This document shows, piece after piece, positions 51,527 through 63,168 of a DNA stretch of 64,000 nt. The DNA is from Pythium myriotylum (lineage: Eukaryota; Oomycota; Peronosporomycetes; Pythiales; Pythiaceae). Under the pieces are notes generated by a model, which worked only from the letters and a program-made list of their open reading frames with translations, did no database searches and was not told the DNA's origin. The stretch spans positions 496,001 to 560,000 of the forward strand of contig JALJCQ010000028.1 in assembly GCA_023091665.1 (NCBI GenBank), given 5' to 3'. A program made the translations under genes and the position numbers. Numbering within the stretch: position 1 is the first letter of the stretch; each line of letters starts with the position of its first letter.

Positions 51527-54500
51527 ATGCGGTCGCCGGCGCGTAATCGTGGCGGCGCCAGGGCCGCGGAACTGCTCCGCGCGCTGCGAAATGTTCTGCG
51601 CGAGGCGCAGCGCCGCGGCATCGACCTCTCGGCATCGTTTCTGCACTTCGACAGGCAGCGCCAGGGGCTCGTGAGCGTCGACGACTTTATGGCCGCGGTC
51701 GTCGAGCTGCGGCTCGCGTCGCCCGCGAGCCTCTGGGACGAGCACGACGCCGAGCAGTGCGTCGCCAAGATCTCGCGCGGCAAGTCGAGCGCCTACTTTT
51801 CACGAGACGACTTTGTGCGGTTCTTTACGCAGGACGAGAGTGATGAGAACTGGGCCGCGAACGACAAAGGAGGGAAGATCAAAGATGTGAGCAAGCCAGT
51901 AGGGAAGGCGAAGAGCCAGGTTAAAAAGGGCAAAGAAGAGCGTGTGAGAAAGACGTTCTCGCTGTCGAATAACCGCGAGAAGGAGGCCGACGAGGATGCA
52001 CGTGTTAGAGAAGAGAAGACAACGACGACGACGAAGAAGAAGAAACCTGAACTGCTGCCGAGCTGGGCACACGCGAGAAGCAAGCGCGCGCTGAAAGAGC
52101 TCGAGATGACGAGCAAGAAGCGGCTTCGTGGCGGAAGAGAAGAAGGAGGAAATGTGCGTCCCGCCTCACGAACGACGGACGATGAGACAGCGAGGTCATG
52201 TGGGGTTCCGCCGCTGGCGATTGGAGAGAACGACGAAGACATGAGCGAGATGAATGGGTCAGCGAGAAGCGAGGTGGTAACAGATGCTGACGAGAAGCGC
52301 GACGACGCGGAAGCGGTCGTTCATTTCCCGTTGGAGCGTTCGTGGAAGTTGTTCGATCTGGATCCTGACACTACGCTGTCGTACTTGATTCTCACACACG
52401 AGACGATGCCGTCGGAGTCATCACAGAGGCTGCCAAAGATGCCTGGTGTCTCTTTCTCCAACGAAGACACCTCGCCCGTGATGATACCGTTCAGATTTAC
52501 CGTATTCTTGGACGCATTTCAACGACTCGAGACCCTTCAGGCCTTTCTCGCTCCGCTGCTGACACATTTCCCGCGAGGAAAGATCCTACTTTGTGGTTTC
52601 CCAACAAAGATGCGACGACAAACAATCCTCAACAATGACTTCCTGTCGGCTGCATACGCCAAGTTGCTCGTGCACGTGGTGGAGACGACGCGAGAATGGC
52701 TTGTGCAACCCAAACTCGGAATCGCCGCCATGCCGCAATTTGTTGTGGGGTTTGGCTCGGGTGGGAATGTCGCATTGCAGCTGCTGGCAAAAGAAATCCC
52801 CTTGCAGGAAGGCCTTTTCCCATGCTTGCGTTTATTTGCTCACGCACAGCGAGGGATTGTTTTGCTTAACCCCGTTCTTAGCCTCACAGACAACGCGGCG
52901 CGCGCCGTGTGGAACGCGTGGCGACGTCTGCTCTCGACCACTTCGAGCAGCGTTGAGTGGCATGAAATGCTGCTGAAGAGCCTTTTCAGCGAGTATTACC
53001 TGACTCAGGTCGTTCGCAGTCGCGATGAAGCGATGGAAGGGTTCTTCCGATTTCGGACGCACTTTCTTCAAGGCAAAAGCCTTGAGCTTACTCGCGCCCT
53101 CGTGCGCGGCACCATCAAAAACAGTGACAGTGTGACTGAGTGCATATCTAATCTCTCATCCAGCACCTCAATCCCGTTTGGAGTCGTTCTCGTGCAAGGT
53201 TCGCTTACGGAGATGAGTGCACCAACTCAGGTGGGTATTCTTGACAAGGCGTTTACGAGTAAAGAAAACTCGATTCAGGAGTGTCTGGCAGTAGAAGGTA
53301 GTTTGTCATCTCCCCGTCTCAACGTCGCTTGGCTCAAGAGTGGGTATGAGGTGCTTCAAGAACGCCCGAGTTTTGTGTATGAACTTCTGCGTCAACTTGT
53401 GATAACACCAGTCAGCCATCCCGCCGGCAATGCCTCACTTGAAGAGCTACCACGTGACGTAAAGTTAGTGGTGGGTCCGACGACCGGGATAACCCAAGCT
53501 CCAACAGTAACTCCAGCGAATGCTGCTTCCTCTCACATAAATATGGAAGTCCATGATCGCGAAGAGAGTACTGCCGAAATCATGGTGATCTCTGAGCCCA
53601 GTCTCTCAGCAATTGGACTTCGAGTTCGCGAGCTTATGGCCGAAAAAGGGCTGAAATGGATCCAACAAGAGCTCTACGACCGTGATCTCGAGGGCTCAGG
53701 GAAGACTGAGACGATTCTTCAAACGTACGAGCAGGTGCTTTTGCGCGAGGCACACCAACAGCGCGAGAATGCTATGAGAGAGTTAGAAAAGCAAAGAAGG
53801 CGAGAGCTTGCCGAAGCAGAGAAGCGCGAGCGTCAAAAGGAAGAACTTGATCGAATCGTACGTGAGCAAGAGATAGAGAGGAGCATCAAGCAAAAAGAGT
53901 ACCAGGCACAGAAAAGCTTCTTCGAACAAATGGAACGGCAGAAGGAGTTGCAGGCTAAGTGGCTTGAAGAACATCGTAGAATGGAGTTGGAGGATGCGCT
54001 CTCACTCAAGTTCAATGAACAAATGCTTATGGAAGAAGCTCGAGAAGGGCGAAACCGACAAATGGGCAAGAAAGTCGCTGCGCTGGAAAGAGAACGAGAG
54101 GAGCAAGAACACGCCAAATACCAGGTTGCTCTGCAGCAAGCGCGACTTGAGCACCAGCAACGGAAACGTGAAGATCTGAAACGGTTTCAAAAGGAATTCG
54201 AGCAGAACCAATTTGTGTGTAGTGCCGTGGATGCATATTGTCTGGATTCGAACCCCGAATACGCCAACTTCACGGTTATTGTGACCGGGGCGGGCGTTCT
54301 TGGCGACGACTTAGGGCGATTTTACGACCTCAAGCGAAGCCAAATGGACGACAGTGCTTACCAAAGGGCCCAGTTGCAGAAAATTAAGCAGGATCTGGTG
54401 GACAAGGAGCTCGCGTTGCGAAACATGGAGCGTGTGCTAGTTAAAGCCAGGAACACGGGGATGATTGCTAAGGCTGGGATGGGCACGGTTCGCGTCGTCG

Positions 54501-57500
54501 CGATTAATCCTGTCGAAATTCAGGCACTTAGTCGAGACCTAGACGATAAACGAGACGAGGTAGCTCGACGCATGCACGAACAAAACCTCGCTGTGCAGCA
54601 GCTCGCATGGCAGGATAAAATGCTCCAGCGTCTCAGCGTGCTGATCAAGCGAAACGAAGGGTTTCGTAGCGAGATGCTCGTCAAGTTGGGCGAGTGTGCA
54701 GATAAAGGTAATGAAATGGTTCTTTGCGTACGCGAGGACATCGAAGCGCTGATGGAGAAACGTGACAGCATCGAGAAAATTGCTCAGCGTCTGAATATCC
54801 GACTCCAATCAGTGAACGAAGAGAAAGAAAGGGCGGAAGCATCAGTCACCCAGTACTTTGACACAAAACTACGAGTCGAAGGTGCTGCACAGCGGGTCCT
54901 GAGAGTTGTGCTCTTGAAAGAGTTGCAGCTCGAGAAAGAGGAGCTTGAGAAGAGACTCGGAAGCTTAGCGCTCGAGGAAATCCATATTAGAAACAAACTA
55001 AAAGAGCGAAGTGAGACGCTGAATGAGTATGCAACATCGACCTTTGCTGTGGAGAAAGCCAAGTCATTTCTAGAGGGAGTTGTGCCTCCACCACTGAAGT
55101 CGATCAACAAAAACACGCCGGTCACCGAAGCTACCATCATAGACGAGACAGCCGAGCTAGAAAATGGTTCGTTAGGAGACCGCGCGCGTCACAAAAAGCA
55201 CGTCGAGCGCTCCAACGAGGAGAAGAAATGGATCGCATTGGACTTCGCACTCAACTTCGCCTATTACTACAAGCATTTGGATCCAGAAGAAGTCGAAATC
55301 ATCCAGAAACACCCCGAGTACCAAATGAATAAGCTGAAGAAATCTCAACTCGAGCGACTACTAGCCCTGCCAGCGCGAAACTGTCTCGCTCTCGCGTTTC
55401 TCAAGTCGACCGACGAGTTGGAGGCTCACTCGCTATTACGGAAGTACACTTTCGGTGACGGTGAAGATCATTTCGCGCAGTTGGATCGAACGTTCGACGT
55501 CCCAGCATCTATAACTGCAACTGCGACTGTTGTGTCTTCGCTCGAGGAGCTAGTTGCTGCTCTGGACAAAGAAGAAAACGCTGCGCTGCGAGCACGTAGC
55601 GCACTGCTGCTCGAAATGCATGGTGTGCCAAATCCTCCACTAGCACTTCTCTCAGCCCATCAACAGCAGATCCCTCCGCACAAGTCTATTACGCACTCAT
55701 TTCACCTGCCGAATGGGCCCCTGGGTGTGCTGTCCTTGACTGTGTCGATCGTGTTTCAGGGTCATTTCAAGTCGACGGGATACCAGAACGGCCGCCTTGC
55801 GGCGATGCTCTACGTGCTGCCCACGGCTGCAAATATCAAAAGCATCAGTGCGCCATTGGCGATCGGGAAATGCCACAATCCTACAGATATAGCGCTTTGT
55901 ACTCCGCACTCATTGGGTAAAGTTGTGATCCGCCATGACCCCACCAAGAAACCACTGAGCACGGACGTGACTTACCAAGTTGTACTCGGTACTCCAGTGT
56001 TAACGTCATACTCGATCGAGATAACGGCAAGGACCGCTGTATTTCCGACTGAAGTCTTGCGCAAGAAAAAGCTAGACGCACTCAAGAAGCAGGAGCTTTT
56101 GCCCGCAAAAAAAGATGAAATATTGAACGTATTCACGACCATCCAACTGAGCGAGCGAAAGAAGAGGCTGGCAAAGAAGATGGCGAACGAAGCAAAAGAC
56201 ATCGGTCGTCAGGCGGAGTTAGATATGTTGCGCCAAACGAAGTTGCTGGAGGCGGACAATGCAGCGCCGGCACTTCCACAGGATGAGCGGAAAGACCTTC
56301 ATGCAGCGATTCAAGTGGCCGAGTCGAGGTTCACGCAGCAGTGCTTTCTGTTTGCCCAGCGAGAAGAGGAGGTGCGCGACATTGAGGCGGGTCTCAAAGA
56401 ACTCACGAGGATCCACGCGGATCTCCTGGAGCAAGTTGATGCCATGGAGCGTGACCTCGTCGAGTACCGAGAGTTTCTACCACCTCTCGCTGCTGCACTA
56501 GTGAGCAGCACCGATAGTGGTGAGCGAGATGCCGCTGGCGCACGTGTGGCGAGGGAGCTAAATGTCGAGTACGTGAGTCGCCACGGCGCGCGATCTGGCA
56601 AGGTGTTTTGGGCCGAGTTATCCGCTGCGAAAGCCAAGCTGCCGTCGATGATGACACCGGCAGAGAGGCTGCGCCGAAAATACAAGAAAGGTGTTGACGT
56701 GCTCGAGAAGAAAGAACGTGAGTGGATTCTATTGGACCGCATTCTGTATCCACGGAGGTATGACTGGGAAGACCGTCTTGTTACCGACGGCAATGCAAGA
56801 ATGCGCCTTCACGGAACACATCCCAAACTTACGAAAGATGAGGAGAATCTCGCTGTTTTATCCCAAATGGAAGTCGAACGGATTATGAAAGCACCTTGGA
56901 ATCTGCTCGAGCGGAAAGAAATTCAAGTGCGCAAGATCGTGACGCGCTTCCGGGACGACGTGTCTGGTCAATCCAAGGGCAAGGCCTCAGTGAAGCAGAT
57001 GCCCCAGACGATGGTCGCGATGCTGCGCACGCAACCGATCTCGGAACTGACAACCGAGGAGCGCGAATGGCGCCACTACGACCAACTCCTGAATCCGGTA
57101 TACTATCCATTGACGTTGAAAACCATCGCAAACGAGCTCGCAGCGATCAAACAACACCCAATCGCAATGCTGACGCCTCCCCCTCAAATCACACGAGAGG
57201 ATCTCATTTCAGCCCTTGATACGCCTGACGAAGAACTATTCAAGCTGTCGAGCGAACTTCTCCACGCGCGGAATCTGCTGGTCAAGTATGATCCACAACT
57301 TAGTACCAACCTTATGGAGGCCGCGCGCATGAAGTATGCGCAGGAGACCACTCTTACTGAGAAAGTTGAAATGGATGTGGACGCTCGGTGCCGGATCGTC
57401 TACGCGGAGCTGCAGCGCGCGATTGCCAACACTCGAAATGAGTTCATGGACTCGTCCGTTCTCCACACGACACTCCAGCGATTTCCGACGAAAGTCCTTC

Positions 57501-59297
57501 GACTTGAGCTTGAGAAAGAGCTTGATCGACTGCTGATGTCGCAGATCGCAGAGAAGGAGCAATATGAGCTTGCCAATTTTCTGAAAACGGGCGGCGGTGG
57601 TAAGACGAGAAAAACCGTACAACGAGATCGACGCGAACGAGGCACGAGAGACGATGAGGACTCACTGTCCGACTCGGACAGTGACGAAGAGGCACAGATC
57701 GCACGAGAGGAGCGGGAGCGGAAGCGGTTAAAGGAGGCAGCCAAAAACGGTGCACGCGAGAAAGTGCGTGGTAAGGCTCTGAAAGCGAAGTCAATCCAAA
57801 AGCAGCGAAGGGAGATCAAAGATGTAAGTACTGATATCGAGATATACTTTTCACCGGCACCTTATCTACTCTCAATTAATGTGAACGCAGGCACTACAAG
57901 GACGTTGCCTCGAAGAACAACGTCGTCTCCGAGAAGAACAGGAGCTTGGAGTTGGAGGATGCATGGCGTGCCGAAAGAACCCATGCGAGTGGAAGCCATA
58001 CCTACAAGAATCATACATTGGTGTCCAGAGCCGCATAGAGGTGCTCCAAGAAGAACTGGAGCGCGTTAAGCGTGCACCCGACCTCGTGATCGAGTCTATC
58101 GTGTGCCTCGCTGCTGTCAAGTCTGGCAACCGCGCAGTTGTGATGCGCAAGGCCGACCTATTTGACGAGGTCACGCTTGAGCTCAAAATCTGGGAGAAGA
58201 ATCTGCGGCTCCGTGCCGTTGACAAAGAGTTCCACGATACCTTCACATGCAAAGATCAGTATTTTGAAACTCAGGCACTCCATGGGTTCCGCCAGATCCA
58301 GCAGCGCGACAAAGTGCAGCGCGCCCTGCGCCGCGAGCACAACCTGCTGGTATCGAACCTCACAGCATACGAGGTGGTAGAGGACATTCTAGAGTTCATG
58401 CTGGAGGGCTGGGTGTTTGGTGAACGCGAGTCCGAGCGCAAGGTGATGGGATACGTGCCGAGCCTTAAGCACGAAGGACCGCTGACAATGCATGATCTCC
58501 GGCGGCTTGAGCAAGAGAAAAAGATTCTCGACGCCCAAAAGGAGCTCGTAGCGGAGGAGAATATACAAGGCGTGCCGCTTGACAAGTGGAGACCAATCGA
58601 GGTCGCTGCGTTCGAGATCAACAGCAAGAACAAAGCCGTCAAGAAGGGATCGGACCTTGACAAGCAGCTCACGGAAACAGAACAAGCACTTAAATTCGGT
58701 ATCTTCTGCATGACACTAATGTACTTCCGCGGCCTCTCGCTGCTCAAGAAGCAGAAGACCGTGTGGTCTACGTCGGCGCTGAAAGCAAAACAGCCTATAA
58801 AGTCGGACGAGAGGAAACGAATGGAGTTAGAGGCACACAACGTAGCCGCGAGGCAAAAGAAGGCAGTGCTGTACGATGAGAAGGCTCGAATCGGTCAGGC
58901 GAGAAAGCAAAAACTCGAGGAGCAGCGCAAGGCGGTATACCGTCGGCGCATGGTGCTCGAGAACCAAAAGGCAAGGCGCGAGGCTCGTGCTTCCGTGCAC
59001 ATACAACGTATCTTCCGCGGATTTATGGGGCGTCGAGCTGGCCGGAAGTGGATGGTGCGACGGCGAGAGATTGACGCTCAGCGAGCGCTCGATAAAGCTG
59101 CAGCGATCACTCTGCAGCGCGCGTATCGTGGCCGGCTTGGACGCCAGAGGGCCGAGGAAAGACGTATCGAGCTGGCTGAATTTATCTCGCAGATTCGCGC
59201 AGAAGAAGCGATAGAGGAAGAGGAAGAGTACTGGAAGAAGCACCGTCTCGAGCGTATCGCACGCCAAGTCGCGGCTTTCGTCAAGAAACAAGCTTGA
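51527..59297 (+). CDS. Giant coiled-coil protein with EF-hand-like, alpha/beta-hydrolase-like and IQ motifs
   Basis: Exons 51527..57823 and 57891..59297 give 2,567 residues. The start MRSPARNRGG is the first ATG of the frame. Order of parts: an EF-hand-like helix-loop (SFLHFDRQRQGLVSVDDFMA) near residues 37-60; a Lys/Glu-rich linker; a segment at about 250-560 with a hydrolase-like nucleophile elbow VVGFGSGGNVALQLL near residue 406 and SIPFGVVLVQGS; and a long coiled coil from about 715 (REAHQQRENAMRELEKQRRR) to 1200. Three spaced repeats of the form EEKKWIALDFALNFAYYY, EREWILLDRILYPRRYDW and EEREWRHYDQLLNPVYYP follow near 1225, 1730 and 1845, then an acidic patch (DEDSLSDSDSDEE). Two IQ motifs for calmodulin (VHIQRIFRGFMGRRAGRKW and ITLQRAYRGRLGRQRAEE) lie near the end. 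The makeup suggests a cytoskeletal or flagellar protein; this is inferred, and no named family was recognised. Confidence 0.82.
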
Positions 59298-59410
59298 TGG
59301 AAAGCAACAGGAACATTTGTCGATTTTCAGTAAACTAAAGAGAAACTCTGGATCACGCCATCGAGAGGACAACACAAGACACTACACATGGTTCGTTCAG
59401 TGAGAACAGC

Positions 59411-60154
59411 TCAAGTGGCGGGATCTGTGGCTTGGAGTGGGCTGTACTCTGCTCTTGGCATCACAAACGGCGAGGAACTTCCTCTCAGACGTTTGATCAC
59501 ATACTTCACGCACACAACGACGCCAACGAGAAAGAACGGCAGCACAATTAGTCTCTCAAGCAACTGTGACTCTGGCTCCCGGCATCCTGACCGATCAGTG
59601 TCTCGTCCGCCGTTGTTGATGAAGACTTGGATCGTTCCGCCTTGAGGTCCGGGATACGTCTTCGTTTCGACATCGCCTTCCCACTGGCGAAATGATGTAG
59701 AATCCTTGCGTCGATCTTCTCTGGATGGATAAGTTATGTTGTACCCAGTAGGCTGTGGCGTCGGCGTGTGCGTTGGGCTCGCCTGAGTTTGCTGGCTTTT
59801 GACGATTTGATCTGTGAAGACGTCCCAGCACCTGGAGCCGAGTTCTTTTTTGTGGGTCGCGAGGCACATGTGGACACGACGCTGCATGCTTGCCATGATG
59901 GGCGAGTTGGTGTTGCCATTCGTGAAACCATAAGCTGACTTGACGAGCTCAAGCTCACTCGAACAGAGTAATTGTAGCTCCGACGTGCATGCGTCGGCGA
60001 TATAGAACCCCATGCGACGCGTGGTATCGTCCGATGCATCTCGAACGAGCTCCACAAAGAAGTCGGATTCCAGGCGGCGATGGGACCCGCTCGGTTCAGC
60101 TGCTGCAGGGTCGAGAGTCCCTGTCGATTTTGAGTTGTTCGTGTCTTGTGACAT
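59411..60154 (-). CDS. Cysteine-rich single-pass membrane protein (GLG1-repeat-like), B
   Basis: 247 residues from ATG 60154 (MSQDTNNSKSTGTL), 57 bases beyond the end of an open upstream frame that lacks an ATG. It has the same plan as the gene at 41932-42882. A cysteine unit (IADACTSELQLLCSSELELV, then HMCLATHKKELGSRCWDVF) is followed by a Thr/Pro-rich linker, one membrane span (ERLIVLPFFLVGVVVCVKYV) and a tail with the PRAEYSPLQA motif, matching HQYEPLKAP in the paralogue. The cysteine unit resembles one GLG1-type repeat but is degenerate. No signal peptide is evident. Function unknown. It lies downstream of the giant coiled-coil gene, convergent with it and separated by 113 bases. Confidence 0.6.
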   Translation of the reverse strand: MSQDTNNSKSTGTLDPAAAEPSGSHRRLESDFFVELVRDASDDTTRRMGFYIADACTSELQLLCSSELELVKSAYGFTNGNTNSPIMASMQRRVHMCLATHKKELGSRCWDVFTDQIVKSQQTQASPTHTPTPQPTGYNITYPSREDRRKDSTSFRQWEGDVETKTYPGPQGGTIQVFINNGGRDTDRSGCREPESQLLERLIVLPFFLVGVVVCVKYVIKRLRGSSSPFVMPRAEYSPLQATDPAT

Positions 60155-60746
60155 CGGGTTGCTTGGAGTTTCTTGGATGATTGGGAAGTGAGAAACAAGT
60201 GCGCGATTTTGTTGGGCCCACGATGCGATGACTCGAACTGCAGTACACAGTTGCGCCACGTCCTCTCGAAGTTCCGTTTACAATACTCAGTTGGGAAATG
60301 AGACAATTGACTTCGTCCTCGACTCCTCACGTCTTGTCCTGCCATCTGAAGATTGGCGTTGAGAGATATTCATCCACCCAACCTTGAGTTGACGGCCCCA
60401 TCCCCTTTCCACAGCTGATTCCACGCATTTTAATGCGTGGAATCAGTGTAATCGTTTGCTCTCCCTCTGAGTCATCTCCAACTCGAGTGGAGTTTGGGAC
60501 ATCTGGAATAGTTATATCTTCCGAGCGAACGAAATTTTGACGATCTGGTCGGCGAGTATTTGAACTCACTCTCCCTGCTCTTGGTGATTCTGTCAAATCC
60601 AAGTAATAGCGACGCCACTTGTCGCCGTCACAGAAAGCAGGACAGCAGCATCCATAATACCATCTCCATAACATTTACAACCACGCGGCATTTTTGACCT
60701 CACGTACGCTCCAACACCAACCACAAACAGTCCGACAGGAGGAGTT
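60155..60746. other. Intergenic, holds a 15-bp palindrome
   Basis: Gap between the cysteine-rich gene B start and the 3' end of the RasGAP-START gene, both minus strand. Apart from the palindrome at 60415-60446, nothing was recognised; minus-strand open frames at 60327-60674 lack features. Confidence 0.5.
60415..60446. repeat. Perfect palindrome, 15-bp arms
   Basis: CTGATTCCACGCATT, two T bases, then AATGCGTGGAATCAG: exact reverse-complement arms 60415-60429 and 60432-60446. The outer CTGATTCC/GGAATCAG resembles the core of the palindrome at 6048-6133. Confidence 0.9.
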
Positions 60747-63168
60747 CTATACCCACGACGAGTTGCGGTGCTGCATCGTGGACTCGAGCCGCAGCTTAAT
60801 CGATCGCACGCTCAGCACTTGCCGGAAGCAAATGCTCTCGGCGAGATACCGCGGCAGCGAGCCCTTGAAGTCGGCGTTCACCACACACGTGAGCTTGGTT
60901 GTCTGTCCGTGCTCGGCTGTGATCGGTCCTGGCTCGACGAGAAATCCCCCAGTCGCGAACGACATGCGGACGGTGCCCTTGATCTTAGGCACGTCGGGCC
61001 GAGGCACCGACTCCATCAGCACGCAGTAAGTGTCGGGGTGTCCGGTCCTATCAACAAAGCTATGTAGATCGCACGAATCGCGCGGCTTGACGAGCCAGGT
61101 CGGCCACAGCGACAGCTTCGGGTGTGATCGGTACATGACTACCTTGCTATCGTCCAGTGGCTCCACTCGTCGTACTTGAGTTACGCAGTCATCCCACTCG
61201 GTCATCTTCTCGAGCGACTTGAGGTATTTAAACACTTGTCGTGGTGTTGTGTTGATCACGACATGGGATTTCATTTCCACAAACTTGTCGGCCCGATCTC
61301 CGGCAAACGAGAGCGCACAGGTCTTGGTGGTCGGGTCCTCGCGGCGGAACACTTCGATGTTATTGCGCGTGCGGTAGAGAGCCCACTCGTGCGCAGTGTC
61401 CTCGCTGTTGACGCTGAGAAGGCGTTGCAGCCCATTCTGCGACAGCTTTGAGTAGTAGATCTTCATAAGCTGGATGTCACGGTGGACCGTGTTCCCGATC
61501 ACTGTCTCGAGTTCCTCGGCGGCGATCTTGTCTGGGATCGTTCGAATGGTGTCTGCCAGTGTCGCTGAATCATCTTCATCTTCGTCTTCGTCCTCGCCTG
61601 CCTGTGCCGGCACAGGCGACAGCGTTTTCGAGGACTTGAGTTTGTGCCTCGGGCTCGCTTTCTTCTTCTTTGCGGGACTAATCGCACCGGCGGCGAGTTC
61701 GACTGCCGGTGCTTGTTTCCGCTTGGCCTTGCCATTCATCGCAACCTCCTTCACGAGCGAATCGATATGTTCGACGATCCAGGCCTGCACGACGCCCAGT
61801 GCATCCTCAATTGACGGGACCAGCGGCTGGTTGCCTAGTAGCCCGTAGATCGTTGACGCTGCGTTCGCCGAGCCGCGTGCGTTCGACGTCGTCGTCCAAA
61901 GCTGGGAGATACGAGGCGCGAGATTGCTGCGCATGATCAAACTCTCTCGACGGTTGTCGTTGGTGGCCTGCTGGCAAATTTGGTCGTAGAACCGAAACAG
62001 CCTCGTGCGGTTCTGCGTCAGGAACGAGTTGAACGGCTCCATGTACTCCTCACGATTGCCGTAGTCGACGTTGTTTGCGAGCGACTGGAATAGTTTAGCC
62101 ACGAGCACGAGCGTGCGCTGCAGATTCTTGGACGGCGCTTTGCCGTTGGGTGTGAGCCCCATCTTCTGGGGCATAAGGAGTGCCGGACACAGGAACCTCA
62201 GGAACAGGAACCCACCGAGATGCACGTAGAATTCTTCTTTTGCGGCCGAGATACCTGTGCTGCTCGGGCCGCCGCTGCCATTACTGCCCGCGCCGTTGCT
62301 GCATCCGCTCGAGAGCGAGCCGCGTGGGTTGAAAAAGTCGTCCGAGAACATATCCTCGCTGATGGAGCTGAGACGTGGCATCGAGACGTTGCTTCGTCGA
62401 TCGTCAAAGAGCGCAGCGTCCTCACTGATGGCGCTGAGCCGCTGGAGCGAGATGTTGCTTTTACGGTCGCGATCAATGAGCCGCGTCATCTCGACCTCCA
62501 TGACCCTGTAAATCTTGGCGATCTGGTACGGGAAGAGCGAGGCCGAGTCGAAGACCTTGTGCAGCAGCCGCGAGGCCAGCGCCTCGAGCCGCGCGCGGTT
62601 GGCCGCGAGGCTCTCGCCTTTCTTGACGAGCCGTGGGTTGACTTCGTACGACTCGGTCGTGTCCCAGACCTCGGCCAGCACGTCCTGGAACGCGCTCTGC
62701 AAGAACTCGAGCCCGAGGTCGCACGTGTACTCGCGGATGATCTACCAGCCCAACAAAACACACAAACCTTTTCCGTCAGCGACGACAATAAACACCCTTT
62801 TTCTCTCCTCTAACACGCACCGCGGTCGTGGCCGAGTTGGCGCGGAAGAGCTCGTTCCAGTTGAGCGTGTCGACCATCTCGCGCAGCATGAGCAGCGCGA
62901 CAAAGCGGCGCAGCTGGTCCTCGTAGGCGTCAAAGAGCTGCAGCAGCGCGCGCACGACGCCGACGTCGACGACGCGCTGCGCGCTCGACGTGAGCGCCGT
63001 CGCGAGGCGGAACTCGGGGTCGTGCACGAGCGCGTAGACGAGCGCGGCCTCCGAGTCCTTGTGCGCGAGGAACTCGAGCGCGTTGCGCATGGTCGCGTCC
63101 TCGGCCGCGGTCCAGGGCGGCGGCGGCGTGGCCATCATGCTCTCGTCGGGCGCGTCGGCGAGTGACAT
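60747..63168 (-). CDS. RasGAP-START domain protein
   Basis: Exons 63168..62821 and 62741..60747 give 780 residues. The junction restores the RasGAP entry LFRANSATTAIIREY, in which R109 is the expected arginine finger. Further RasGAP landmarks are GGFLFLRFLCPALLMPQK, the FLR-type motif near residue 290, and LQRTLVLVAKLFQSLANNVD. A serine-rich insert (SSGCSNGAGSNGSGGPSSTG) interrupts the domain. After a Lys-rich linker, the last 240 residues form a START lipid-binding domain: CALSFAGDRADKFVEMKSHV, VINTTPRQVFKYLKSLEKM, TEWDDCVTQVRRVEPLDDS, VMYRSHPKLSLWPTWLVKPR and, near the end, GGFLVEPGPI. RasGAP stimulates GTP hydrolysis by Ras; START domains bind lipids. The combination suggests a lipid-responsive Ras regulator and is unusual. 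The Ras-like GTPase at 26580-27548 is a possible but unproven client. Confidence 0.88.
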
